From positions 19,810 to 83,809 of the forward strand of contig JAJZWS010000001.1 in the NCBI GenBank assembly GCA_021846565.1: a stretch of 64,000 nucleotides of DNA. The letters run 5' to 3'. The notes beneath the pieces were generated by a model. The model was not told the DNA's origin. It saw only the letters and a program-made list of their open reading frames with translations, and made no database searches. Below, piece after piece: positions 44,131-52,538 of this stretch. The position numbers and the translations under genes were made by a program. Each line of letters starts with the position of its first letter. Positions within the stretch are counted from its first letter, which is position 1. This DNA is from Bacillota bacterium (GTDB taxonomy: Bacteria > Bacillota > Sulfobacillia > Sulfobacillales > JAIMBI01).

Positions 44131-45165
44131 ATGGGTGTGGGGCGTGGAGAGGGTGCCGGGGCCGCGGATCGCGTCTCGGCCGATGCGGGCAGTGTGTCGG
44201 CCTGGAGCAGTCCGAACCACGTGGCTTCGCCTCAGTCGGGCATCGTGGTGGCGGTCATTCCGGCTCACAATGAAGAGCGCTTCATCGGAAGCGTGGTGTT
44301 GGCGAGTCGGCGCTGCGCCGCCGCCGTGGTGGTGGTGGACGACGGATCGACGGACCGAACCGCTCGGCTGGCTGAGGATGCCGGGGCCGTAGTCGTGCGG
44401 CAGGGGACTCAGGGCGGCAAGGCGCGCGCGCTGACCGTGGGGTTTCAGGAGGCGCGCCGCCGAGGGGCCGACGTCGTGGTGATGCTGGACGGCGATGCGC
44501 AGCATGACCCCGACGACATTCCGCGCCTAGCGGCGCCGATTCTGTCCGGTGAGGCGGAGGTCGTGATTGGCTCCCGCTTTCTGGACGCCTCGAGTGACAC
44601 GCCCGGGTGGCGCCGGGCCGGGCAGCGAGCTTTGACCGTGGCCACCAATGTCGCGAGCGGGCTGGCGGTGACCGATTCGCAATCCGGCTTCCGGGCGTTG
44701 TCGGGGCGCTTGGCGGCCGACATGCTGCTCACGAGCCGTGGACTGGGCGCCGAATCCGAAATGCAGTGGTGGCTGGCTCATGCGGCCCGGGATGCTCGGG
44801 TGGTGGAGGTAGCCATCACCGTGCGGTACCGCGATCCCATGAAGCGGAACCCCGTGCGGCACGGCTTGTTGGTGGTGGACACCCTGCTGCAGCTGGTGGA
44901 GCGCCGCCATCCGCTCCTGCTGCTCACGCTGCCGGGGATGCTGGCGGGGTTTATGGGAAGCTGGATCGGGGTGGGCTTGTTGCACGCGGCCCTGGTGGGG
45001 CGTGAGGTGTCGCCGCTTTATGGTGCGGTGGCGTTCCTGCTGTTCATCGCCGGGCTCCTGCTGGCGGTCACGGGCGCGCTGATGCACCGGCTCGAGGAGT
45101 TTCAAACGGTAATCCGTGAGCTCATCACCCGCGGGACGGCTGCCGGGCCGGGAGGGACGGCGTGA
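44131..45165 (+). CDS. Family 2 glycosyltransferase (polyprenyl-phosphate sugar synthase type)
   Basis: A 344-residue GT2 enzyme with two C-terminal membrane helices. The nucleotide-sugar motifs IPAHNEERFIGSVV, VVVDDGSTDRTARLAEDAGA and VVMLDGDAQHDPDDIP are clear, followed by IGSRFLDASSDTPGWRRAGQ, the pattern of DPM1-like synthases that load a sugar onto polyprenyl phosphate. The GDP-heptose made by the preceding genes is an attractive donor, but that is inference. The start is uncertain in the first 35 residues. A perfect TTGACA lies 52 bases upstream without a clear -10. Confidence 0.83.
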   Translation: MGVGRGEGAGAADRVSADAGSVSAWSSPNHVASPQSGIVVAVIPAHNEERFIGSVVLASRRCAAAVVVVDDGSTDRTARLAEDAGAVVVRQGTQGGKARALTVGFQEARRRGADVVVMLDGDAQHDPDDIPRLAAPILSGEAEVVIGSRFLDASSDTPGWRRAGQRALTVATNVASGLAVTDSQSGFRALSGRLAADMLLTSRGLGAESEMQWWLAHAARDARVVEVAITVRYRDPMKRNPVRHGLLVVDTLLQLVERRHPLLLLTLPGMLAGFMGSWIGVGLLHAALVGREVSPLYGAVAFLLFIAGLLLAVTGALMHRLEEFQTVIRELITRGTAAGPGGTA

Positions 45166-46190
45166 CGGCGCCCGACGTCACCGTGGTGATTGTCGTTTAT
45201 CACCAGCGGCGTGACCTGGAGCGGCTGTTGCCCACCCTGGCCCAGGCTTCCCGCGACCCACTCGAGGTGCTGGTGTTGGATAATGGCGCGCGGACCGCGT
45301 CCGGCGAGGACACCCGGGCATGGCTGGCCGAGGCCCACCCGGCGGTGCGCCTCCTCGCGTTGGACGCGAACGTCGGGTACGGGGCGGCAAACAATTTGGG
45401 AGTACTGGAAGCCCGGGGCGAATTCGTGCTGCTGCTGAATCCGGACACCGAAGTCCACCCCGGCGCCATCGACCGACTGCGGGGGGCACTCCCGCCCCAG
45501 TCCTTCGTGAATCCGTGTCTCCTGCTGCCCGACGGGCGCGTCAACGCCCTGGGTCTGGCAGTGAGCCCGGGAGGCATTGCGACGTGCGACGGCCTGTACG
45601 GGCCCGCGCCCACGGGCACGTCCCTCCGGGCGGTGGCGGCCCTGTCGGGAGCGGCCATCTTCGGGCGGCGGGAGGACTGGCTCAAGGTGGGGGGGTTCGT
45701 TCCTGAGTACTTTTTGTATGGAGAAGATGTGGAGTGGTCGATGAGGGCGCTTGCGCGCGGGTTTTCCCTGTTCTGCGTGCCTGACGCTCTCGTGGTGCAC
45801 CATTATCGGGCCTCGTTGCCGCCCCACAAGTGGTTTTATCTGGCCCGCAACCGGCGGCTCACGTTTTATTTGGCGCTCGAGGAGTCCACCCGGCGTCGGA
45901 TGCGGGCCGCGTGGACTCTCACCAATGTCGCCTTGCTGTTGTACGCGGCCGGGCGAGGCCCGCGGTACGTCTGGGCCGACGTGGCGGCGATGGTGTGGGT
46001 CTGGCACCGCCGCCGCTGGGTGGCGGATCTGGCGAGGCGTCTCGCGGCGCGGCGCATCGTCCCCGACCGCGAGGTGCTCCAACGGTGGGGTCACGGCGCC
46101 TCGCCGCGGGCGACCGAGCGATCCGGAGGCGGGTGGGGCGGCCGCCTCTACGACCATCTCGTGCGGCGACTGGCCGCCCGGGCGTCATGA
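45162..46190 (+). CDS. Family 2 glycosyltransferase (rhamnosyltransferase-like)
   Basis: A 342-residue GT2 enzyme of the WbbL/rhamnosyltransferase type. Key parts are VTVVIVVYHQRRDLERLLPT, LDANVGYGAANNLGV, the metal-binding LLLNPDTEVHPGA and the acceptor region FLYGEDVEWSMRALARGFSL. It should add a sugar to a lipid-linked intermediate on the cytosolic face. The GTG overlaps the upstream stop (GTGA) and the stop overlaps the next ATG, so it is part of a coupled run of glycan genes. Confidence 0.85.
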   Translation: MTAPDVTVVIVVYHQRRDLERLLPTLAQASRDPLEVLVLDNGARTASGEDTRAWLAEAHPAVRLLALDANVGYGAANNLGVLEARGEFVLLLNPDTEVHPGAIDRLRGALPPQSFVNPCLLLPDGRVNALGLAVSPGGIATCDGLYGPAPTGTSLRAVAALSGAAIFGRREDWLKVGGFVPEYFLYGEDVEWSMRALARGFSLFCVPDALVVHHYRASLPPHKWFYLARNRRLTFYLALEESTRRRMRAAWTLTNVALLLYAAGRGPRYVWADVAAMVWVWHRRRWVADLARRLAARRIVPDREVLQRWGHGASPRATERSGGGWGGRLYDHLVRRLAARAS

Positions 46191-47341
46191 ACATTGGGGT
46201 GGTGACCGCCACGTTTCCCCCTTATCGCGGGGGCACGGGGCACGTGGCGTTCCACAACGCCCGGACGCTCGCGGAACGCGGACATCAGGTGACCGTGTGG
46301 ACGCGGGCCACCGCCGCGGGACCCGGTGGGGCCTCCGATGGGGAGGGGCTGCCATTCCGCGTGATGCGGCTGCCGCCACTGGCCGCCGTGGGCAACGCAG
46401 CATGGCTGCCCCACCTGTCGTCACGACTTGCGGGCTACGAGGTGGTCCACGTCCACTATCCCGACATCTGGGGAGCTATTGCTGCCGCTCGAGCCACTGC
46501 GAGGAGCCGCGGGCGCCTGGTGCTGACGCTGCACAACCGTCTGGTGGATGGGGCGCCGACGGCTGCCGCCTGGGCCAAGGCGGCGGTGTTTAGGGGCTAT
46601 GAGGCATGGGTGACCCCGTGGCTCTTCCACCGGGCCCAGGCCCTGGTCGTAATGTCGACCGACCACTTTGCGACGTGGGGCCGCCCCCACGCGTCCGTCG
46701 CCGTCATTCCCCATGGCGTGGACGGCGGGCTGTTTTGCCCCCAGCCGCAAAGGCAGGCGCGCCAGCACCTGGGACTCCCCGAGCGCGGGGTCGTGCTGTT
46801 GTTCGTGGGGGCATTGGACGCGGCGCACCGCTTCAAGAATGTGCCGCTGCTGCTGGCCGCGCTGCGGCACCTGGACCCGGCCGTGCGGCTGGTGGTGGCG
46901 GGGGACGGCAACCGGCGGGTGGCGCTGGAGCACGAGGCGACCCGTCTGGGCGTCCGCCGGCAGGTGTGGTTTGTGGGCGCGCAGACGCCCAGCCGCCTGC
47001 CGGCGTGGTACGCCGCCGCCGACGCCACGGTGCTGCCCTCCGTGTCGACGGAGTCGTTCGGACTGGTCCTGCTTGAGTCGCTGGCCACCGAGACGCCGGT
47101 GGTGGCGACGGCGCTGCCGGGGGTGCGGACCGTGGTGCGAACCGGGCAGGACGGGCTCCTGGTGGAGCCGGGGCGTCTGGATGCACTGGTCCGCGCACTG
47201 CGCGTTCTCGTCCAGCGGCCCGCGTGGCGCCGGACGCTGGGTCGGCACGGACGGCGGCGCGTCGTGGAGCAGTACTCGTGGGGTCGAGCCGGAGAACAAC
47301 TCGAGGCGCTCTTTTCAGAACTGAGGACGGGTGGTGAGTGA
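46187..47341 (+). CDS. Family 4 glycosyltransferase
   Basis: A 384-residue GT-B enzyme. The N-terminal loop ATFPPYRGGTGHVAFHNART and the C-terminal donor site STESFGLVLLESLATETPVV are typical of retaining GT4 enzymes; VIPHGVDGGLF and the FKNVPLLLAALRHL segment also fit. The donor and acceptor cannot be read. ATG 46187 overlaps the preceding stop by four bases, while the track frame begins 119 codons earlier inside that gene. It is followed by an unknown coupled gene. Confidence 0.87.
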   Translation: MNIGVVTATFPPYRGGTGHVAFHNARTLAERGHQVTVWTRATAAGPGGASDGEGLPFRVMRLPPLAAVGNAAWLPHLSSRLAGYEVVHVHYPDIWGAIAAARATARSRGRLVLTLHNRLVDGAPTAAAWAKAAVFRGYEAWVTPWLFHRAQALVVMSTDHFATWGRPHASVAVIPHGVDGGLFCPQPQRQARQHLGLPERGVVLLFVGALDAAHRFKNVPLLLAALRHLDPAVRLVVAGDGNRRVALEHEATRLGVRRQVWFVGAQTPSRLPAWYAAADATVLPSVSTESFGLVLLESLATETPVVATALPGVRTVVRTGQDGLLVEPGRLDALVRALRVLVQRPAWRRTLGRHGRRRVVEQYSWGRAGEQLEALFSELRTGGE

Positions 47342-47864
47342 GGTGGCCCTGTCGCTGGTGGTGAAGCCCCAAGGGTTGCCGGGGCATTCCGGAGGGCATG
47401 AGCGCGCGTGGCGGATCGCGCTGGATGCGCTCTTCATGGACCTGCAGACCGCCGGGGTGGGCCGCCTGCAGTGCGTATTGGGGCTGCCCGGTGCTGCGGA
47501 GGGCGTGCGGGAGCGGGCGGCGCTCAGCTTAGCCAAGGGGCCGGGGGCGGCGGTGGCGTGGCTGGGCGTTCCACCCGATGCCGACCCGTGGACTCACGTG
47601 GAGCGCGTGTATGTGCTCCAATATCGCCGGCACTTTTGGGCCCGGCGACCCCCCCACGACGCTACCTGGCATCTGGAGTGGGAGCGGGTGATCTATCTGC
47701 CCACCACGCGTGCCCTGGGGGCGGGCATGTGGGTGACGGGCCGCTTGGGCGTGGCGCCGTGGCACGACCGCTTCTTTCGCAGCCTGCCACGGCACTTCGC
47801 AGCGGCGGGCGGGCCGGCGCACTATGCGGTCCAGGCGTGGGCGCCAGGCGCGGGGCGCTCGTGA
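47331..47864 (+). CDS. Hypothetical protein in the glycan locus
   Basis: A 177-residue protein with no family I recognise. It has no signal peptide or membrane helix and is rich in Trp and Arg in its second half (VYVLQYRRHFWARRPPHDAT, HLEWERVIYLPTT). GTG 47331 or GTG 47334 overlaps the preceding glycosyltransferase stop, and its own stop overlaps the next gene (GTGA). The tight coupling on both sides argues for a role in glycan synthesis, possibly as a partner of the flanking enzymes. Confidence 0.6.
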   Translation: MVSEVALSLVVKPQGLPGHSGGHERAWRIALDALFMDLQTAGVGRLQCVLGLPGAAEGVRERAALSLAKGPGAAVAWLGVPPDADPWTHVERVYVLQYRRHFWARRPPHDATWHLEWERVIYLPTTRALGAGMWVTGRLGVAPWHDRFFRSLPRHFAAAGGPAHYAVQAWAPGAGRS

Positions 47865-49111
47865 GCACGATGGACTTGGTGGTGGCCAACCTGGACGCCT
47901 GGCTGGCCACGATGCGCCAGACGGGCGGATATGGTGGGCCTGTCCCCCATTGGTGGGAGTCGGGCTTTCGCTATGCGGGGCCGGGCAGGGATTGGCGGTA
48001 CGAAGGCCTCTTGGCGGGGTATGCCGCGCTGTACCGTCGCACCGGTGCGGCCCATTGGCAGCACCGCCTCGCGATGGCGGCAGCGGACGTGCTGGCGGCC
48101 CAGCGGCCCGACGGATCCCTGGCCGCCTCGCGGTTCGAGGCGAATCCAGGCAGTTTGGGGACGCCGCACGAGGCGGCGGCGGCAGCCGGGCTTCTGGCGG
48201 CGCACCGTGTGTGGCCCCATCCCACCTGGCTGGCGGCCGCAGGTCGCATCCTGGACAACCAGATCGGACACCTGTGGGACCCCGCCACCCAGGGGTTCAA
48301 TGACCGACCCGAGCAATTTGGCCGCGTGCCCAACAAGCTCGCGACGCTGGCTGAAGCCTGCCTACTTTACGCGGCCGACACGGGTGACACACGCTATCTC
48401 ACCTATGCCGCCGCGGCCCTAGCCGACGTGTTGCACCTGCAGGTGAACGTGCGGGGCCGTCCGGAGAGTGGGGCGGTGCACCAACAGGCGGCGCCCGGTG
48501 GTGGGGATCGGCGCTTCTTTCCCTTTTACAATGCCCGCATCGTACCGGCGCTGTTGCTGGCCGCAGAGATGCTGGGCGAGGACCGGTATCGGACGGCCGC
48601 CCAGCGGATCGGCGAGTTCCTGAGTCGGGTGCAGAACCCCGACGGCAGCTATCCACAAGTAGTGTATGCGGGTGGCGCGCGGGCGGAGGGGCCCCGCTGG
48701 CTCGCAGGAACCGCCGAGGTGCTGCGGGCACAAATGCTGCTGGGGCGGACGGTCCCGGCCGTGGTCCAACACCGCCTGCTGGCGGGTCAGCTCCCCACCG
48801 GCGGCTTTCGGACCGGGGAGGGATTCTCGGGGGCGTCGGGGGTGGACTTTCGGGATGTGACGCCGGCCGTCGGGTGGAATGACAAAGTGCTCCGATGGCT
48901 GGCCGAGAGTGGGGTGGTCCCCGCCGCGCCGCCACCGCCCACGGTGCGGCCGGCCAGCATGTTGGTGACCGTACGCGGCCGCCCCGCCATTTGGCGGGAA
49001 ACGTCGGAGGCCATCACGATGGTGAGCGGGGGAGCGGACCGTGCGCTCTGGTACCGGTGGAACAAGCGCGAGCCATGGGCCAGCGGTGTGTGGGAGGTGT
49101 TGGCGGGATGA
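47861..49111 (+). CDS. Alpha/alpha-toroid protein, putative glycan-active enzyme
   Basis: A 417-residue soluble protein built of helical hairpins, with repeating segments such as WRYEGLLAGYAALYRRTGAA, LAMAAADVLAAQRPDGSLAA and RIGEFLSRVQNPDGSYPQVV. This is the pattern of six- or seven-hairpin toroids found in glycoside hydrolases, lyases and epimerases. No known catalytic motif can be assigned. GTG 47861 overlaps the upstream stop; ATG 47870 is also possible. Its stop overlaps a glycosyltransferase start, placing it in the coupled glycan operon. No export signal is visible. Confidence 0.6.
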   Translation: MSTMDLVVANLDAWLATMRQTGGYGGPVPHWWESGFRYAGPGRDWRYEGLLAGYAALYRRTGAAHWQHRLAMAAADVLAAQRPDGSLAASRFEANPGSLGTPHEAAAAAGLLAAHRVWPHPTWLAAAGRILDNQIGHLWDPATQGFNDRPEQFGRVPNKLATLAEACLLYAADTGDTRYLTYAAAALADVLHLQVNVRGRPESGAVHQQAAPGGGDRRFFPFYNARIVPALLLAAEMLGEDRYRTAAQRIGEFLSRVQNPDGSYPQVVYAGGARAEGPRWLAGTAEVLRAQMLLGRTVPAVVQHRLLAGQLPTGGFRTGEGFSGASGVDFRDVTPAVGWNDKVLRWLAESGVVPAAPPPPTVRPASMLVTVRGRPAIWRETSEAITMVSGGADRALWYRWNKREPWASGVWEVLAG

Positions 49112-50085
49112 GGCATGGCGAAGGGCCGACACGGGTGACGTGGCTGGTGGCTGGGTGGCACGTGGCCGCCGAACTGGGATCGTTTTTGGCCGCGTACCAA
49201 AAGCTCACCGACACGGCGGATGAACTGGTGTTGGCGGTGGGGGGGACGGATGGGAGTTTGGCGGCCGCGCGGGCCTTCCAACAGGCCCATCCGGAGGTTG
49301 GGCTCAAGGTGGTGGAGCAAGTGCCCAGCATGGGCAAGCAGGGGGCACTGGCCGCTGCCTGGCCACAGGTTACGGGCGATATCATCTACCTGACGGATAT
49401 GGACTGTCGACCCACGGACAGCGTGGCGCGCCCGCTGCTGGCGTGGATTCAGCGCGGGTGTGACGCGGTGACCGGTCCCATCCGTCCCCTGCCGGCCCAG
49501 GAGACGATGCCACTGGTCCGCGTGCAGTGGGCCGTGCTCCGCGCTCGGGATCGGGGTGGCGCGAGTCCCAGCCGTGGATTGACCGGGGCCAACACCGCCA
49601 TCACCCGCGCCATGATTGAACGGGTGGGTGCGTTTGACTGGGATGCGCCCACGGGGACGGACTATACCCTGGCCAAGCACGTGCTGGCCGCCGGCGGCTC
49701 GATCTGGCGCGAACCGGCGAGTGAGATGCCGGCGCGGTTTCCCGAGCGGGGGGGCCACTATGTGGCCAAGCAGGCGCGCTGGCTGGGGACCGTATGGCGA
49801 CACGGTTGGCGATACGGGGCATGGGACGAAGTGCGGGCGGTGAGTTGCACGCTGGCCATGCCCTGGGTGGCGCTTCTGCTCCTGGCAGCGGGGTGGTGGT
49901 GGCCGGGCGCCTGGGGGGGGTTGTTGCTGCTGGTCGCCGAAGCGCTTCGACGGCGGGCGCACTACACCGACTGGGCGGGCGTTCCCGTGGGGACGGCGAC
50001 CCTCATCGCGTCCGTGTTGGTGGACTTTTTGGCGGCCCTGGAAGCGACGCGCCGGGTCGCGGTTCGGAGGGGCCAGTGGACCTAG
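49108..50085 (+). CDS. Family 2 glycosyltransferase with C-terminal membrane helices
   Basis: A 325-residue GT2-like protein. The nucleotide-binding half shows ELVLAVGGTDGSLAAARAFQ, and the metal-binding DxD is in IIYLTDMDCRPTDSV; the acceptor region ANTAITRAMIERVGAFD follows. Hydrophobic helices near the end (MPWVALLLLAAGWWWPGAWG, VGTATLIASVLVDFLAALEA) anchor it in the membrane. ATG 49108 overlaps the previous stop by four bases. The sugar is unknown. Confidence 0.78.
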   Translation: MRHGEGPTRVTWLVAGWHVAAELGSFLAAYQKLTDTADELVLAVGGTDGSLAAARAFQQAHPEVGLKVVEQVPSMGKQGALAAAWPQVTGDIIYLTDMDCRPTDSVARPLLAWIQRGCDAVTGPIRPLPAQETMPLVRVQWAVLRARDRGGASPSRGLTGANTAITRAMIERVGAFDWDAPTGTDYTLAKHVLAAGGSIWREPASEMPARFPERGGHYVAKQARWLGTVWRHGWRYGAWDEVRAVSCTLAMPWVALLLLAAGWWWPGAWGGLLLLVAEALRRRAHYTDWAGVPVGTATLIASVLVDFLAALEATRRVAVRRGQWT

Positions 50086-52538
50086 GGAAGGGGCGCTGGG
50101 TTGCGGGGGCGGGGGCCGCGGCGGCAATGACGCTGATGGGATGGCCGGGGCAGACGCTGGCCGCGGCCTCCCCGCCGCACCCGGTCGTGGACACGCGCTT
50201 CGTCTCGCTGACCGGGGCAACCTGGCCAGAGCTGGCCGCGGGGGCGGCCGGCCAGGCGGTCATCGAATACTACCTGCGGTCTCGCGGGCCGAACCACCCG
50301 AGCCTGGTGGTGTGGCTCAGAGACGATGGGCGCGCCAGCCTCGCCCGGGTTTACGAGGCCCCGCCGGGGCGCACGTGGGTGCCCATCAATGGGAGTCGGC
50401 CGCTCGCGCCGCAACTGTCGCGATTAAAGCCCATTATGGTGGTGGCGGCACCAGAGGGCTGGTGGTCCCGCGGAGGTTTGCCTGACTTCAACGTGACGGT
50501 CGACGTGTTTGGACCCGTCTATACGATGTGGGGAGGCAAACCCGGCCCCGCGTCGTATCTGTCCCGGATTCGGCCAGGGCCGCTGGCGTTTGTGGTGTAC
50601 CTGCACGGCAGCGCCCCCGGCATCCCCACCTGGGATGACCGGCGGCTCATTCCGCCGCTCGCGGGCGCCAACTACATCCGCGCCAGCTACGCTCAGACCA
50701 AGTGTCCCACCCCGCGCACCTGGGTGCCGGGACCCAGCCCGCTCTGGCCCTACGTGGCTTATGGAGGGCATTTCCTTCAAGGCATGGGGACCGAAACGCC
50801 CCCCATCGTGATGAATTGGGCGACAGGCCTCATGGCCAAGTTCAGCGAAGTCGTGAGTCTCAGAAACCAGAGTTGCAGCTATGGCTTTTATTCGACAGCG
50901 CCGGTAGTGCCCGGGCCCCTGAACCATCCGTCCTTCGAGTCACCCTGGGGCTTCTATACCCTGGATCCCAAAGCTACCGGCCTGCCCAACCTCGTCATCC
51001 GGGTCAACTGGCAGCCGACGCACACGCTCGGACAGCTGGGGCTGCATCAGCTCACGCCTCTGGCGCTTCCCGCCCTGGCGCGGTCCAGCGAGACCGTGCG
51101 GTACTCGTGGGCAGACCACCCGGGCAACCAGGAATTCAACTACAAGGTGGACATGCTGGGGTTTCAGACCATTAACACCCATACGCGCATCATGGGAGGC
51201 CAGGAGACGATCGTGGCCCCCGGCTATGCGGGGTATCCGGCACGCCTCATAGATGAGCGGTGGCCGGTCACCACCTTTATCGATCAAAACGCGCGGCCCT
51301 ATCTGACCAGCGAGGGGTTGTACGCGTGGCCCGCGGGCCTGGTGGGGGATGCGTTCCTGTTTGGGGAGCATGGCAGCCCGAACCTGACCGCCTACGATAC
51401 CCTGCCCGCCGGAACGCGGGGGGAATACCGGACGGGACCGGCCGCGCGGCCGTGGCTCTACGCAAGTCCCATCGACGGAAAACTGCACCTGTTGGGCGCC
51501 CAGGCCGGGTTGTGGCAGGTCACGGCCACGAGCCAGCTGGTGGAGCGCAATCTGGGACCTGGTCCATACATCAACGACTGGCGCCTATTCACCAAGGGCG
51601 CGGCCGGCTACCGCCCGGTATCTCGCCTGGATGCGCTGGACGGGCGGGTGTGGCTGTACGCCGGTCCCCACGGTGTGGCCGTGTTGCTGGCCCCGTTTAC
51701 GGCATCCGTGTTCCAAGTGCTTCCTCCCACAACAGACACGTCCTGGCAGCAATTTGTTCAGCAGGTGGCGCCGTACCAACAGGGCAAAAGCCCACAGCAT
51801 TTGTTCCAGTGGCTGCCCGCCCGCGCCGTCGCTGCCCTGACCGCGGCGGCCGGGCAGGTGAGTGCCGTGGTGCCGACGTCCAGCGGCTTTCAGGCCATGA
51901 TCGCTGTGGGGCCGGGAGGGGCTCGCTCGCAGCTGCCAGGTGTGGCGCCGGACGTCGCGGCGGGGCGCTATGCGCTGTCTTACACGCGCGCCACCGACCG
52001 CTTCCGGCTGGTGCCGGCTCCTCGCGGGTCTGGCCACCTCGCGATTCGTGGCACGTTGGCTCCCGCCCATCCGGGGCAGCCCGACCCGCTGGCTCTCACC
52101 GTCCGCAACGCGGGGCCGGGTCCCTGGCGCGGAACCGTCCGGGTCCGTGCCGGACTCCACCAGACGGCGCTCACCGCGGCGATCCCGGCGAGGGGGACCT
52201 GGCGGGCGGACACCACGGTGACCGTGGGCACCGCTCGGACGCTGGTGGTCCGCGTGGTGGCTCACCATCAGTCCGCGGCTTTCCGGTCCCCGGTGGGCCG
52301 GACTCGTCGCCCGTCGGTCGGCCGTCTGGCGGCGTTGTCGTTTGACAGCCCGCCCGCCGTCGCGGCGTTTCTGGCGGGGCTCCTGCTGATGGCGGGCCTG
52401 TCCGGTGCGGTGTGGCGGCGTCACGCGCCCTCACCTGTCCTTCCCACCGCGCGAGTGGCCGGCCGGTCCTCCGGAAGACCGGGGTCTCAGGCGTCGGCGA
52501 AAACAGCCCGGGCGAAGGAGGGGCCGCATGAACGCTGA
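50076..52538 (+). CDS. Large secreted, membrane-anchored protein of unknown family
   Basis: An 820-residue protein. The N-terminus (WVAGAGAAAAMTLMGWPGQT LAAAS) looks like a signal peptide, and a C-terminal membrane helix (AAFLAGLLLMAGLSGAVW) with a basic tail anchors the chain outside the cell. The body is rich in Gly, Pro, Trp and Tyr, and the last 200 residues read like an Ig-like or CARDB-like beta domain (PDPLALTVRNAGPGPWRGTV). No catalytic motif is recognised. GTG 50076 behind GGAGGGG overlaps the glycosyltransferase stop and its own end overlaps the next gene. Confidence 0.6.
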   Translation: MDLGKGRWVAGAGAAAAMTLMGWPGQTLAAASPPHPVVDTRFVSLTGATWPELAAGAAGQAVIEYYLRSRGPNHPSLVVWLRDDGRASLARVYEAPPGRTWVPINGSRPLAPQLSRLKPIMVVAAPEGWWSRGGLPDFNVTVDVFGPVYTMWGGKPGPASYLSRIRPGPLAFVVYLHGSAPGIPTWDDRRLIPPLAGANYIRASYAQTKCPTPRTWVPGPSPLWPYVAYGGHFLQGMGTETPPIVMNWATGLMAKFSEVVSLRNQSCSYGFYSTAPVVPGPLNHPSFESPWGFYTLDPKATGLPNLVIRVNWQPTHTLGQLGLHQLTPLALPALARSSETVRYSWADHPGNQEFNYKVDMLGFQTINTHTRIMGGQETIVAPGYAGYPARLIDERWPVTTFIDQNARPYLTSEGLYAWPAGLVGDAFLFGEHGSPNLTAYDTLPAGTRGEYRTGPAARPWLYASPIDGKLHLLGAQAGLWQVTATSQLVERNLGPGPYINDWRLFTKGAAGYRPVSRLDALDGRVWLYAGPHGVAVLLAPFTASVFQVLPPTTDTSWQQFVQQVAPYQQGKSPQHLFQWLPARAVAALTAAAGQVSAVVPTSSGFQAMIAVGPGGARSQLPGVAPDVAAGRYALSYTRATDRFRLVPAPRGSGHLAIRGTLAPAHPGQPDPLALTVRNAGPGPWRGTVRVRAGLHQTALTAAIPARGTWRADTTVTVGTARTLVVRVVAHHQSAAFRSPVGRTRRPSVGRLAALSFDSPPAVAAFLAGLLLMAGLSGAVWRRHAPSPVLPTARVAGRSSGRPGSQASAKTARAKEGPHER